In this document: positions 46,676 through 55,584 of the stretch, in pieces
How the letters are laid out: every line of letters begins with the position of its first letter
Numbering within the stretch: the stretch's first letter is position 1
Origin: Bacillota bacterium
GTDB lineage: Bacteria; Bacillota; Clostridia; Lachnospirales; Lachnospiraceae
Direction: 5' to 3'
Assembly: GCA_023415055.1 (NCBI GenBank)
Contig: JAEZLZ010000088.1
Coordinates: forward strand, 4,712 to 68,711
Length of the DNA: 64,000 bases
Notes under the pieces: model-generated
The model's database searches: none
Told to the model about the DNA's origin: nothing
What the model saw: the letters and a program-made list of their open reading frames with translations, nothing else
Program-made: the position numbers and the translations under genes

Positions 46676-47746
46676 CTAATCATTGAGGTCAAGAGAATTA
46701 AAGATGTATTGATCATCTCCATCATTAACATGGAAGGTGTAATTTCCCAAGGTAAAAAAATCATCATACATATAATAAATCGGTTTTTGTATCTCATCCG
46801 CCACCTTTACCAAATCCATCATGGTACTCATTTCATAGGTCTGATGAAACTCCTGGCTTGGCTTATTATGTATCGCAACGATTCGGCTACTATAATTTTT
46901 CAACAGCTGCTTTGCTTTTGCGGTACGAATATCATAGATACTGGGTGCCTCGGTGGAGAGTAACAGATAGATCATTGCTATGATACTTATGCAGATAACA
47001 GCACCAAACAGAACAATTTTATTCTGATTGATTGGAATCGCTACCTCTTCATATTCCTTAATACTATCTGTGATTACGGGATCTTCTCCCTTCGTAATCG
47101 TTATTGCATCTTCCATTAACGGTATGTTAAGTTGCATGCTGATGGGAGTCGTCAATTCTCCATATTGAGTATGTATTGATAATATTCCTTCTAACATTAC
47201 TATAACATCAGAAGATAATTGAAAGCCTAATATTTGGTTTGCTTCTACCGCAAAATTCTGATAATCATCGAGCTTAAAATGAACTGATGGACTTTCCGAA
47301 AAGGTGGCTTCGGTATGGTGTACCTTAGTAGCTTCTTTTAATACATGATTTTTAGTCCAGTTAATTGCTATCTCATCTGTTGTAGCTTTATAACCCCTTT
47401 GCATGAGAGTGATATGATAATCCAACTCAGTTTCCGCATCCTCGGAGCCTTGAAATTCGATGGCAAATCTAGTTTCAATATAATCAAGTAAATTCTTGGA
47501 ATAACTCAACCCCTCTTCTAAAATATTACTGTCATAAATCTTATTCTCGATAATATGTACCTCATATTGGATGGCAGGCTGGCAAGTATATTGATATAAT
47601 ATATGTTCTTCTGAAGACGTCTTTTTGCTGGTTACTTCACGGTAAATCAGAACTCCCATGAACAGAATAACAAGGCCAAGAACACTTAGGATCCCCGCCT
47701 TTACCTTTGTATTTAGTTTTTTCTTTGTACTGATTCTCTTTCCCAT
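46676..47746 (-). CDS. DUF5305-family membrane protein
   Basis: The 356-residue protein has two transmembrane helices (about 17-36 and 246-266) flanking an extracytoplasmic beta-rich domain (EHILYQYTCQPAIQYEVHII at its beginning) and a cytoplasmic tail of about 90 residues. The layout and the N-terminal YQY...YEV pattern match DUF5305, a family found with SipW-type signal peptidases and TasA-like proteins. Function is unknown; assembly or anchoring of the secreted fibre proteins is a fair guess. It follows the tasA-like gene after a long hairpin (47795-47851). GGAG lies 6 nt before the ATG. Confidence 0.72.
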   Translation of the reverse strand: MGKRISTKKKLNTKVKAGILSVLGLVILFMGVLIYREVTSKKTSSEEHILYQYTCQPAIQYEVHIIENKIYDSNILEEGLSYSKNLLDYIETRFAIEFQGSEDAETELDYHITLMQRGYKATTDEIAINWTKNHVLKEATKVHHTEATFSESPSVHFKLDDYQNFAVEANQILGFQLSSDVIVMLEGILSIHTQYGELTTPISMQLNIPLMEDAITITKGEDPVITDSIKEYEEVAIPINQNKIVLFGAVICISIIAMIYLLLSTEAPSIYDIRTAKAKQLLKNYSSRIVAIHNKPSQEFHQTYEMSTMMDLVKVADEIQKPIYYMYDDFFTLGNYTFHVNDGDDQYIFNSLDLND

Positions 47747-47794
47747 GGATGACTCCTATTCGTATATTCTATCGACTGCGCTGTACTTTCAAAT

Positions 47795-47851
47795 ATTATT
47801 AGAGCAACAACAGGGGCTGATAACAGCCCCCATTGCGTCTATTCTAATAAT
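47795..47851. terminator. Intercistronic hairpin after the tasA-like gene
   Basis: A GGGGCTG-ATAA-CAGCCCC stem (47813-47830) sits inside longer arms ATTATTAGA/TCTAATAAT. Without a strong T-run at its foot it should weaken read-through into the DUF5305 gene or shield the upstream mRNA, allowing more TasA-like protein than DUF5305 protein. Confidence 0.55.
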
Positions 47852-47879
47852 ATATAATTTTTGTATTTAATTACTAAAA

Positions 47880-48914
47880 TTACTGAGCAACTGTAGGAGC
47901 AACTGTAGGATAATTTGTGTTAGGATAGTTTAAATGATAATTATTATTAGTAGAATCAACACCAACATTGAACTGATCCCACAGGAAATCGATCGTGATT
48001 GTTGCTGTAGCACTATCCTGAGAAAGTTCATCGTTCTTAGTGCCGGGTACAATCTGTCCATTTACTTTATCAACACTACCTGTAGTAAAATTACCATTAG
48101 CATCAGGATCCATAGCAACTGCAAAGTATACATCCATTCTACAGTCATCCGGTTGAACAAAAATATCACTATTCGGAAAATCACTAGCAATTCTACTAAG
48201 TGCGCTTAAACGAAGGAATTTAGCTCCGCCCAGTGTAAAGAAATCCTCTGTTCCTAAAGTAGATCCGCTAGTTTTATACAAAGTATCAAATACATCAACG
48301 TGATTTTTACTCTCACCAGCATATTCTCTAAGCAGCTCCATAGAAATACCAAGCATATCCTTTGTACGATCGTTTACAGAACCAGTTACGCTTGCTTTGA
48401 TTGCACTAAGTCTTGCGGTTAAGGTTCCTACATTAACGATATCTGCCTGGTAGCAGGTTGCATAACCAGGGTACAAATCGGTTAAGGTGATGTTAATCTT
48501 GTCTGAAGCGTTGGCAGCAGGGGTATAAGGTCCAACCGTACCCTCAAGCGGAAGAGCATTATCAAGTGCTATTTCATTATCGGTTGTCGTATAATTATCA
48601 ATAAAGTTTCTATAATTATCTGTCATACCGGTTTCGTTATACCTAGTCCCTCGTTTGAAATAGTAACTACTATCCGTATACTTACCGGCTGCATCAGCAT
48701 AAGTACCATGTGTACCGTCGATAATAGCCCATCCTTTTTCATTATCAATACCGTCATACTGTCCATACATAGCTAAGTCAACAAACTTAACATCCAAATC
48801 ACCAGTATCTGCTTTTGTCTCAATTGTTAACTTATCTGTCCAAAATGCATAACCGGTACCCATAAGTAACATGGATAAAACTAAAATTCCTGCGATAAAT
48901 CCTTTTTTCTTCAT
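47880..48914 (-). CDS. TasA-like SipW-dependent secreted protein
   Basis: The product has about 344 residues and starts MKKKGFIAGILVLSMLLMGT. The signal ends GYAFWTDKLTIETKADTGDLDVKFVD, the pattern of proteins cut by SipW (TasA/CalY type). The mature part is beta-rich with TASA-like features such as LYPGYATCYQADIVNVGTL (about 155-173), as in the camelysin/TasA family that forms biofilm fibres. I chose the ATG at 48914, with AAGGAG 9 nt upstream; a TTG at 48932 is inside the ribosome binding region. Encoded next to the matching peptidase, it is probably the main fibre subunit. Confidence 0.82.
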   Translation of the reverse strand: MKKKGFIAGILVLSMLLMGTGYAFWTDKLTIETKADTGDLDVKFVDLAMYGQYDGIDNEKGWAIIDGTHGTYADAAGKYTDSSYYFKRGTRYNETGMTDNYRNFIDNYTTTDNEIALDNALPLEGTVGPYTPAANASDKINITLTDLYPGYATCYQADIVNVGTLTARLSAIKASVTGSVNDRTKDMLGISMELLREYAGESKNHVDVFDTLYKTSGSTLGTEDFFTLGGAKFLRLSALSRIASDFPNSDIFVQPDDCRMDVYFAVAMDPDANGNFTTGSVDKVNGQIVPGTKNDELSQDSATATITIDFLWDQFNVGVDSTNNNYHLNYPNTNYPTVAPTVAQ

Positions 48915-48961
48915 CCTTCTATTCTCCTTCAATTAATTTGATTGATCTCCAACCAATAACA

Positions 48962-49027
48962 ATTATATCCAATGCCACGTTCTGTTTCATCGACCTAAAG
49001 TTGATTTCCATCTCCTGTTAGGTTGAT
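48962..49027 (-). promoter_or_regulatory. Possible promoter and inverted repeat before the tasA-like gene
   Basis: A TATAAT (minus strand, 48962-48967) lies about 50 nt before the start; its -35 is poor. Just upstream ATCGACCTAA and TTAGGTTGAT (48989-49027) form an inverted repeat that could be an operator for the response regulator at 50339-50953. A second small palindrome, CTACTCC-AAAA-GGAGTAG, lies at 49032-49049. Confidence 0.3.
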
Positions 49028-49083
49028 GTTCCTACTCCAAAAGGAGTAGATGTCTCTGCACTTCGTTACCATATATCTGTCTG

Positions 49084-50298
49084 TCAGTTCTCTACCCCTT
49101 CCGGTTCCGGTATACGACGTGACTTGATCAGAAGGGTAGGTAAACCAACCTTTGGTATCACCTTTACCAGGGTCCCCCTTACCTCATTGGGCATAACAAT
49201 CCTTGAATCAATGGCAGCATTATTATCACCCTTTGTCTGAAAACTCAGGTTGCCTTTTTTATCCTTAATTACCTGCAATATACGGTGTGTAATCAGAATA
49301 TCATCCCGGGAAAACTGAATAATATCACCAGGCTTGAGATTATAGATATCCTCCTCTACCATTGCCTTTTTAATAATAACTACATCCCCTTCTATAATCA
49401 GCGGTCTCATACTGCCGGTTGCTATCACCTGTGGATAATAGGGGAAAACCCCTATGATAAACCAAATAAACAGGACGGACAGTGATAGTGTTAGCGTCCA
49501 TGAGATTATACTAAAGATGGATTCGCCCTCTCCCCTTTTGCTTTTACGGCTTAGCTCATATTTATCCGCGATATAAAATGCTTCAATTGCAGGCACCGAT
49601 ATGCTGATTACTCCTTCCGTAATCCAGCGGAGATTTGGTAGGATTGGGAAGAATAGTAGAAACGCCTTTATTATTGTTGCGTATAGTATCGATAATTTTG
49701 GTCCTCCATGCAATGCAAAGGTAGAAAGTATAATACTGAAACTCAGCTCCGGTCCAATTTTTTTCGCAAAAAACTCCAATGCCACTTCCATGTTATTCAG
49801 TTGTAGAAGGTTATCCAGACTGATATTACTAAAGGCGATTACGATACTAATGATCCAAAATGCAGGATTGCCACTTTTCTTATAATATGTACACAAAAAA
49901 TAACTTCGGATTAATTCTTTTGCAACCAGCTCAGGGCCTATACGTAACGTATTTTTCAGCATACCAAGCACCGATAAATCATAGGGGCTCTCTCCGAATT
50001 CATCAATCAAAAAGGCCCCCAATAGTCGAAACCCCAGTAGTGCGGTGGCGCAAAGAATAACGTCAACCAGCAAGGTATCCCTTCTCTTTAATTTCGTGGA
50101 AGAATGAATGCGTGGGATAATATGCCAAAATAAGAAGCAAATGATTCCCCACAATAATGGCATGAAATAATTTTGAAATACTGTAAGGGTAATCAAATTA
50201 GGTAGTGGAGTATATTGTAATATTGTGAGCAAAATGAGAACTGCTAGGAATAAATTACTTACTTTTTTATATTTTTTGATATCAATGATATCTTTCAT
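49084..50298 (-). CDS. SipW-like signal peptidase with N-terminal membrane domain
   Basis: The C-terminal about 130 residues are a type I signal peptidase of the ER/SipW branch. The catalytic Ser is in QVIATGSMRPLIIEGDVVII (about 292-311), the His in DILITHRILQV and the Asp in QTKGDNNAAIDSR. In Bacillus, SipW is only about 190 residues. Here about 270 residues with six or seven transmembrane helices precede it, including GPELVAKELIRSYFLCTYY and FALHGGPKLS, faintly like CPBP-type membrane proteases. It should cut the signals of the TasA-like protein and of the two proteins encoded at 52866-54322. GAGGAG precedes the ATG. Confidence 0.85.
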   Translation of the reverse strand: MKDIIDIKKYKKVSNLFLAVLILLTILQYTPLPNLITLTVFQNYFMPLLWGIICFLFWHIIPRIHSSTKLKRRDTLLVDVILCATALLGFRLLGAFLIDEFGESPYDLSVLGMLKNTLRIGPELVAKELIRSYFLCTYYKKSGNPAFWIISIVIAFSNISLDNLLQLNNMEVALEFFAKKIGPELSFSIILSTFALHGGPKLSILYATIIKAFLLFFPILPNLRWITEGVISISVPAIEAFYIADKYELSRKSKRGEGESIFSIISWTLTLSLSVLFIWFIIGVFPYYPQVIATGSMRPLIIEGDVVIIKKAMVEEDIYNLKPGDIIQFSRDDILITHRILQVIKDKKGNLSFQTKGDNNAAIDSRIVMPNEVRGTLVKVIPKVGLPTLLIKSRRIPEPEGVEN

Positions 50299-50338
50299 AG
50301 AATGTAGCTCCTCTGTTCACGTTTCTCAATATGTCCAA

Positions 50339-50953
50339 TTAATCCCCGTATATTTTTTTGGCATATAGGATCGCGTCAATTCTTGAATTCAGATTTAGTT
50401 TAGTAAGTATATTACTGATATGTTTTTTTGCTGTTCCCTCCGTAATGAATAAAGTGTCACTGATTTGAGCATTGGATCTACCTTTGATTAACTGTTCTAA
50501 TACCTCTCTCTCCCGATCGGTCAATGAATCCAGTTCACGGGGAACAAAACCATTCATCGTCTCCTCCATAAACCGGGGCGAGTAATACTTATCTCCTCTG
50601 TTTACCACATGAATGGCATATAGGAAGTCTTCCACAAAAGCATCCTTTAGAATAAAAGCATCGATATCAAGCTGCTTTGCTCTTTGAAAATCTACTAGCC
50701 TGCTGGAAGACGTAAGAATAACATACTTCGCGTCTTTCTTTACCTTCCTCGCTTGCTCAATTAGATCAAAACCATCTTCAATCCCCAGATGTAGATCAAC
50801 AACTACGATATCAATTGGATTGCTTCTTAAAATCTTCAGTGCATTCTGAATGGTATCTGCTTCCCTGATTTCTTCTATGCTTTTGTTCATGGATAGACAA
50901 TCTATGATTCCTCTTCTTACCAAGGGATGGTCGTCAACAATTAATAGCTTCAT
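50339..50953 (-). CDS. NarL/FixJ-family response regulator
   Basis: This is a 204-residue two-component regulator. The receiver domain starts MKLLIVDDHPLVRRG, with the phospho-acceptor Asp in IVVVDLHLG (about 50-58) and Ser/Lys positions in VILTSSSRL and FILKDAF. The C-terminal LuxR-type helix-turn-helix is LTDREREVLEQLIKGRSNAQ and on (about 141-195). I start at 50953, with GGGAGG 5 nt upstream. It is encoded directly after its presumed kinase and before the SipW-like peptidase gene, and probably controls this module. Confidence 0.92.
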   Translation of the reverse strand: MKLLIVDDHPLVRRGIIDCLSMNKSIEEIREADTIQNALKILRSNPIDIVVVDLHLGIEDGFDLIEQARKVKKDAKYVILTSSSRLVDFQRAKQLDIDAFILKDAFVEDFLYAIHVVNRGDKYYSPRFMEETMNGFVPRELDSLTDREREVLEQLIKGRSNAQISDTLFITEGTAKKHISNILTKLNLNSRIDAILYAKKIYGD

Positions 50954-51004
50954 ATTAGCCTCCCATAACTTTCTTTGTGTCATTTTACCTATAGGAATCT
51001 AGTA

Positions 51005-51045
51005 ACAAGATGAATTGGCAAGCCAATTCATCTTGTCATGAATAA
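51005..51045. repeat. Palindromic repeat between regulator and kinase genes
   Basis: ACAAGATGAATTGGC and GCCAATTCATCTTGT form a perfect 15-bp stem around AA, followed by CATGAATAA. The 16-mer ATCTTGTCATGAATAA (51030-51045) is shared with the element at 41850-41935, and a diverged copy lies at 54649-54688. Confidence 0.65.
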
Positions 51046-51056
51046 TGAGGACTAGG

Positions 51057-52814
51057 TTATGCAGCTGGATCATAGGGTATGGATAGTAGTATTTCTGTAC
51101 CACCGGCAAGGCTCGAGCTCATCTCTACATGTCCGTTTAATAACCCGATTACTCGATGAATATTACTGATCCCCAGCCCTTTATCACTCTTTTTCAGATA
51201 CTCATTGTAGTCAAAGCCATATCCGTCATCTGTAATTTTTACCGTTGTAAAGGTATCACCGATCTCTACCTTTACATATATATTTTTCGCTCTACCATGA
51301 CGGATTGCATTATTAATTGCTTCACAGATAACCCGGTACAGACCTACTTTTTGATTCACCCGAATTCTTTGCGTATCCCCCATAATCTCGGTTGACACTT
51401 CAATCCCGTGAAGATTTTTTATCTCACTGGCATATCGTATTAATTTCTTCCTGAAGATATCTTCCCCTTCTTTTTCCCAAGCAAAGCCATAGATTGCTTC
51501 ACGGAGTTCCCGCATCGTCAGATCAATGGACTGCTTAATTTGCACCAATTCATTTTTCATAGAATCTGCCGTATAATTACTGGAGCCTTCACTTAAAACA
51601 TATAATTTGCAGGATGCTGCAAACAATTTTTGCAACACGATATCGTGAATCTCATTCGCAATACGATTCTGCTCCTCGCTGATCAGCAGTAATTCACTCA
51701 TTTCGTCAATCTCCAGCTTCTTTAGCACAATACCTGCAATTTTCAAAAATACAGCTATCACATTATACTGGGTCTTGTCCTCGTTCTCCTGAGGAAAGTA
51801 ATCCATACCCGCAAATATCGATTCTTGTATAAGCCAATTTTCATCTGCTTTCGCAATGATTGCCCCACAAGGATTCTGGTCATAAGTAATGATATATACC
51901 GGTAACACCTCTCCCTTATATTCACAAAACAGGAAGTCCCTTTGGTCCTTCCTATCTTCTATTTGCTTTATAGCAAGATCTGCCATTTCCTCTTCTTCCT
52001 TCTTAGAGAAGCCACAGGATATGCAACCCCCAATTTTATTAAAGGGCGTAAGTCGTAGAAAAACGATTTGGTCTACTTTTGTTAAGTGTTGAATCTGATT
52101 TAGTAGTTCTAGCAGCACATTTTTATTTTTATCCAAATTAAAAATATTCACTGTTTCATAGATATCAAGGCAATAAGCAAGTGCTTTCTCAATCTTTTGC
52201 TTTGCTTCTTTCAATTCACTGTTCGTATCTGCAAGGCATGTTGATTTTTCCTCAACCCGGATGGCATACTCCACTAATTGCATGATTGCTACTACGACCA
52301 GAATATAACTAAAAGCAATATTTATATAAAGGGTGAGAGCGTTATGACTATCAAACGGAAAAATCCGAAAAAAAGTGGTGGCACAAGCAATAACAAAATA
52401 AACACATGCGGATATAATAGCCGTATAATGTGATAGTTCAACAGCCGCGATGAAAACCGTACTGATAAAATACCATATGAACGGACTAGCAAATCCGCCT
52501 GAAATAATGATCAATAAACTATTCTCGATCGTTTCAACGATAATCAGCGTCAGCTTTTTGGCGCGGTCATTATGATTTTGTATATACATATAAGACAACA
52601 CACCGCATGCCATAATTAATCCAAATACAATAACTAATTTCAGAATAAATATTTTATTCGGAGTCATAAACCAGTATAAAAAGCAGGTTATCATTAATGA
52701 AAAATATCGATAAGACAATAAAAGGTTAATAACTTTTATATTTTTTCTTGATTTCGGTATCATAGAGCCAAGCACATTTTTTAGGAAACCGAATATTATT
52801 AAGTTTAGCCTCAT
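51057..52814 (-). CDS. Sensor histidine kinase (HisKA_3 type)
   Basis: The 585-residue protein has about six transmembrane helices (about 30-185), a coiled coil, and a GAF-like sensor region (about 215-370) containing cysteines in GGCISCGFSKKEEE. A HisKA_3 dimerisation domain follows, with the phosphorylated His in RIANEIHDIVLQKL (about 392-405). The HATPase ends it, with N-box AINNAIRHGRAKN (about 497-509) and the glycine motif DDGYGFDYNEY then KGLGISNIHRV. The partner is the response regulator encoded 100 bp downstream. The CISC pair suggests a redox or metal input, which is inference. Confidence 0.9.
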   Translation of the reverse strand: MRLNLIIFGFLKNVLGSMIPKSRKNIKVINLLLSYRYFSLMITCFLYWFMTPNKIFILKLVIVFGLIMACGVLSYMYIQNHNDRAKKLTLIIVETIENSLLIIISGGFASPFIWYFISTVFIAAVELSHYTAIISACVYFVIACATTFFRIFPFDSHNALTLYINIAFSYILVVVAIMQLVEYAIRVEEKSTCLADTNSELKEAKQKIEKALAYCLDIYETVNIFNLDKNKNVLLELLNQIQHLTKVDQIVFLRLTPFNKIGGCISCGFSKKEEEEMADLAIKQIEDRKDQRDFLFCEYKGEVLPVYIITYDQNPCGAIIAKADENWLIQESIFAGMDYFPQENEDKTQYNVIAVFLKIAGIVLKKLEIDEMSELLLISEEQNRIANEIHDIVLQKLFAASCKLYVLSEGSSNYTADSMKNELVQIKQSIDLTMRELREAIYGFAWEKEGEDIFRKKLIRYASEIKNLHGIEVSTEIMGDTQRIRVNQKVGLYRVICEAINNAIRHGRAKNIYVKVEIGDTFTTVKITDDGYGFDYNEYLKKSDKGLGISNIHRVIGLLNGHVEMSSSLAGGTEILLSIPYDPAA

Positions 52815-52865
52815 TTTAGATATCTCTTCTTTTATAATTATTTTTCTTCTTTGACTGTTTATATT

Positions 52866-53567
52866 CTAAGGTTCTAATTCTCCCTTATTCTCTGAAACAG
52901 CAGAGGAACTCTCCTGCTCTACCGTTTTTTGTAATTCCTTGTTTGATCTTTCACTCAGCGCTGTTTCTGCATCTTCTGCTTGCGAACCGTTAAATTCCAT
53001 CGTACTTTTCTCACCTTCAGAGGAATCTTCTTCTTTATCTTCTATTGGTATTTCCGTTACATTACTATCATCATTTAGCTCAGATTTTTCCTCGTGAGAC
53101 GCACTCTGCTCCATATTGTCCTCGGTTAAGGACTCCCTTGGTGCCTCTTGATTGGAGCTAGCATCCTCCTGAGGAACTATTTTCTTTGTTTCCTCAGCAG
53201 AGTCGTTTCCCTCCACGGTTGATTTATTTATCAACTCGGAATTCAGCTCTTCCGAGTCTTTCTTGTCTTTCTTGTCTTTCTTGTCTTTCTTGTCTTCCGT
53301 GTCTTCCTTTTCATCCTTCTCTACCGTATCTTCCTTATTTTCCTCAGCCTTCTCTTCCGTATCTTCCTTCTTTTTCTCAGCCTTCTTAACGGAACAAATC
53401 ATTTCATAGCTTGTGCTTCCTTCAACATCAAGATGATGAGTCCAATATCCATAACCGGCGTTAAGACAAATGTATCCCAACAATATTACCATGCCAAAAA
53501 GCCATATTAATCTTTTAAGCTTCACGCTACTTACACCTTTCTGCTTGGAATTTGAACTAAGCTTCAC
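52866..53567 (-). CDS. Acidic low-complexity protein with SipW-type signal
   Basis: The protein has about 233 residues. After a transmembrane segment (about 18-38) the motif NAGYGYWTHHLDVEGSTSYE matches the SipW-type cleavage region seen in TasA-like proteins. Nearly all the rest is a charged, disordered tail of Glu, Lys, Asp, Ser and Asn, with a DKK tandem repeat encoded by 9-bp units at 53261-53296. The GTG start overlaps the stop of the preceding gene (GTGA). A second GTG 42 nt further in has a better ribosome binding site and repeats the same GTGAAGCTTA sequence. Function unknown; it could be a surface spacer or minor matrix component. Confidence 0.65.
   Translation of the reverse strand: MKLSSNSKQKGVSSVKLKRLIWLFGMVILLGYICLNAGYGYWTHHLDVEGSTSYEMICSVKKAEKKKEDTEEKAEENKEDTVEKDEKEDTEDKKDKKDKKDKKDSEELNSELINKSTVEGNDSAEETKKIVPQEDASSNQEAPRESLTEDNMEQSASHEEKSELNDDSNVTEIPIEDKEEDSSEGEKSTMEFNGSQAEDAETALSERSNKELQKTVEQESSSAVSENKGELEP
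53261..53296 (-). repeat. 9-bp tandem repeat inside a coding region
   Basis: Four perfect copies of TCTTGTCTT, with diverged units on both sides, encode a Lys-Asp-Lys array. A gain or loss of one unit changes the protein by three residues and keeps the frame. Confidence 0.8.
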
Positions 53568-54322
53568 CTAATTGCATTATACTGGTCGAAATTCAGCGGA
53601 ATCGCAAAATGATATTTACCACGCAGTACCAATGTTGCGGAATCGCTTTCTTGGTCTTCGTTTTTCTTATCATCATTATCTTTCTGATCTTCTCTCTCCT
53701 GTTTTGACGTATCACTAGCTATAATTGTATTTACTGTTATGGGAAGATCTTCTTCATTTATTATTACAGGCTCTACTACTGGAAGTTGTTTTGGAATCAG
53801 GTCAATAGTACCGCCGTCGGTACCATTATAGGTAAAATACACATAATAGGTTCCTAAGTTATCCGGAATTAGATGATAATACGACGGCAACTCAGTTCCT
53901 TTATAATTGCACTCAACCGAATTAGGATCAAGCTGGATGATGAAATTACCCAAGTATTGACCATCTACCTGTTTCATATGGATTTGTCTAGAATCGACTT
54001 TTTCAATCGTATATGGTATCTGTATGGTATCCCGATCACAAGTCAGACTCAATAGTAGCCCTCCATTTGGGAATTCTACCTTAAGTACCTTATTGTCATC
54101 AACTGAAATTGTTGCATCATCCAGCGGTTCTATTGTTCCATCCGCATGAATCAGCATCACTTTATTCCAATTGTAGGTAAAATTATAATCCATAGATGCA
54201 GTGGAAACTAATGAGATGATTTTGTTCTCATTTACCCACCCCGAATACGAAACTCCTAGGAGAGTTATGCTTAAAAACAACAGCGGAAGTATAAAACCAC
54301 ATAATTTTGTACCTATTTTCAC
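53564..54322 (-). CDS. Secreted protein with SipW-type signal
   Basis: The 252-residue protein has a signal peptide (about 5-25) ending LGVSYSGWVNENKIISLVST, which fits the SipW-type pattern. A beta-rich domain (about 40-170, with tyrosine-rich YYHLIPDNLGTYYVYFTYNG near 147-166) and a charged Asp/Lys/Glu linker (about 205-230) precede the C-terminal strand. I recognise no family. It heads the module: the start is a GTG with AAAGGAG 6 nt upstream, and its stop overlaps the next start. It may have a TapA-like role in the fibre, which is inferred from position only. Confidence 0.65.
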   Translation of the reverse strand: MKIGTKLCGFILPLLFLSITLLGVSYSGWVNENKIISLVSTASMDYNFTYNWNKVMLIHADGTIEPLDDATISVDDNKVLKVEFPNGGLLLSLTCDRDTIQIPYTIEKVDSRQIHMKQVDGQYLGNFIIQLDPNSVECNYKGTELPSYYHLIPDNLGTYYVYFTYNGTDGGTIDLIPKQLPVVEPVIINEEDLPITVNTIIASDTSKQEREDQKDNDDKKNEDQESDSATLVLRGKYHFAIPLNFDQYNAIR

Positions 54323-55133
54323 AATAATCTCCTTTACAAAAAACTCATTTATTTAGTAGAATTGAGCTTTCCATATCCTCTGCTACTTCCCAACACCACC
54401 TTTTCATATATATATATTTAATAATAGCTATTTCTTTCCATTTCATCAATTAAAAGCCATCGACAGGGATATCATGGAAATTGCATATTACAACCTGTTC
54501 TTCTGATAAATTTTATAATTTCACAATCCAAATAGTAAATTTGTGTCCTTATTTGAGATTATTTTTCATTTCAGTGCGAATTTTTTTCCCGTTATTCTTA
54601 CCTAACCTGAGCATATCTAATCCTTTATTAATTTGATTGTATCGACCAACAAGATGAAATTGCACGTCAGTTCACATGTCATGAATAAAAATAGTCCGCA
54701 AGTATAACACCCCTCAACAAGCAATGATTCGTAGGTGAGTGAATGGCCTTAGAATTACTTATCCTGTTGCTTTAAAACAAAAAAATATGAAGTATTAAAA
54801 CGAACAACGAATTAAAAACAAAGAGAAACAAGGATGGATGCTTCCAGTCGAATATCGACTCAACCTCCTGGCTGCATAAAGAAATAGCGTAGCAGCCTAA
54901 AACCGCTACGCTATAAAGTCAGTAAGCCTGGTTGCCCATCTGCTTTGCGAAGTATAAAATTCTTCTCATCTTCATTCTGTTCTATATGTTATACCCCTGT
55001 CCCTTCTATCCTTGGGATCATTCCGAAGTTAGATTTTCTCTTGGGGGGAGTTGTTATTGTATGCCCAAAAGCATGAGGATGCCTATCCTGTTCTTCATGT
55101 GCAAGAATCTTCTCAGTACATGTAACCTTTATT
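54323..55133. other. Long intergenic region
   Basis: No gene is supported in this 811-bp gap. It contains a diverged palindrome (54649-54688) of the family at 51005-51045 and a 10-bp perfect stem ATAGCGTAGC/GCTACGCTAT (54884-54914). A minus-strand stretch without stops (about 54989-55133) continues from the end of the fucU gene in another frame; I cannot tie it to any family. Confidence 0.4.
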
Positions 55134-55562
55134 TTAGCTAATAATACAGCCCTTTTTTAATATAATATTAGCATACTGTGCAGCTTCACCGGTTGCAATG
55201 ATTGCGTAAGCACTTTTTGCTCTCTCATAATATTGAAAGCGTTCCAGGAAACTTAATTTTGCATTTTTCTCATGTTTATCAAGTATACTCTTATAATCCT
55301 CCCAAATAGCAGGTACTACAGTATCACCTTGACAAACTTCCATTAATACGAAATGGTTATCATCATATTGATCCAGTGGTAAAACAGTTAACACAGCATC
55401 AAGCATATCAATTGCTTGAATACCCGAAGCATTAATAAGTCTTTTTGCCATACTCGCAGCCGGAAAATTGCCATCCGCAATAACAATCTCGTCACCATGT
55501 CCCATTTCGCTTAGAATCTTTAGTAATTCCGGCGACAATAGTGTTGGTATATTCTTTAGCAT
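55134..55562 (-). CDS. fucU: FucU/RbsD-family sugar mutarotase
   Basis: The 142-residue protein matches FucU over its whole length: LLSPELLKILSEMGHGDEIV (about 8-27), an active-site HGDEI region, FYERA-like QYYERAKSAYAIIATGE and the terminal ANIILKKG. FucU interconverts the alpha and beta anomers of L-fucose. L-galactose differs from L-fucose only by a hydroxyl at C6, so it is a plausible substrate here. The gene is last in the sugar-acid operon, 23 bp after uxaA, with a good ribosome binding site (AGGAAG). Confidence 0.88.
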   Translation of the reverse strand: MLKNIPTLLSPELLKILSEMGHGDEIVIADGNFPAASMAKRLINASGIQAIDMLDAVLTVLPLDQYDDNHFVLMEVCQGDTVVPAIWEDYKSILDKHEKNAKLSFLERFQYYERAKSAYAIIATGEAAQYANIILKKGCIIS

Positions 55563-55584
55563 AACATTTACTTCCTTCCTAAAA

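Noticed and set aside
54932..55141. Cys-rich 69-codon plus-strand frame
   Set aside because: No ribosome binding site, overlaps the end of fucU, and there is no recognisable motif.
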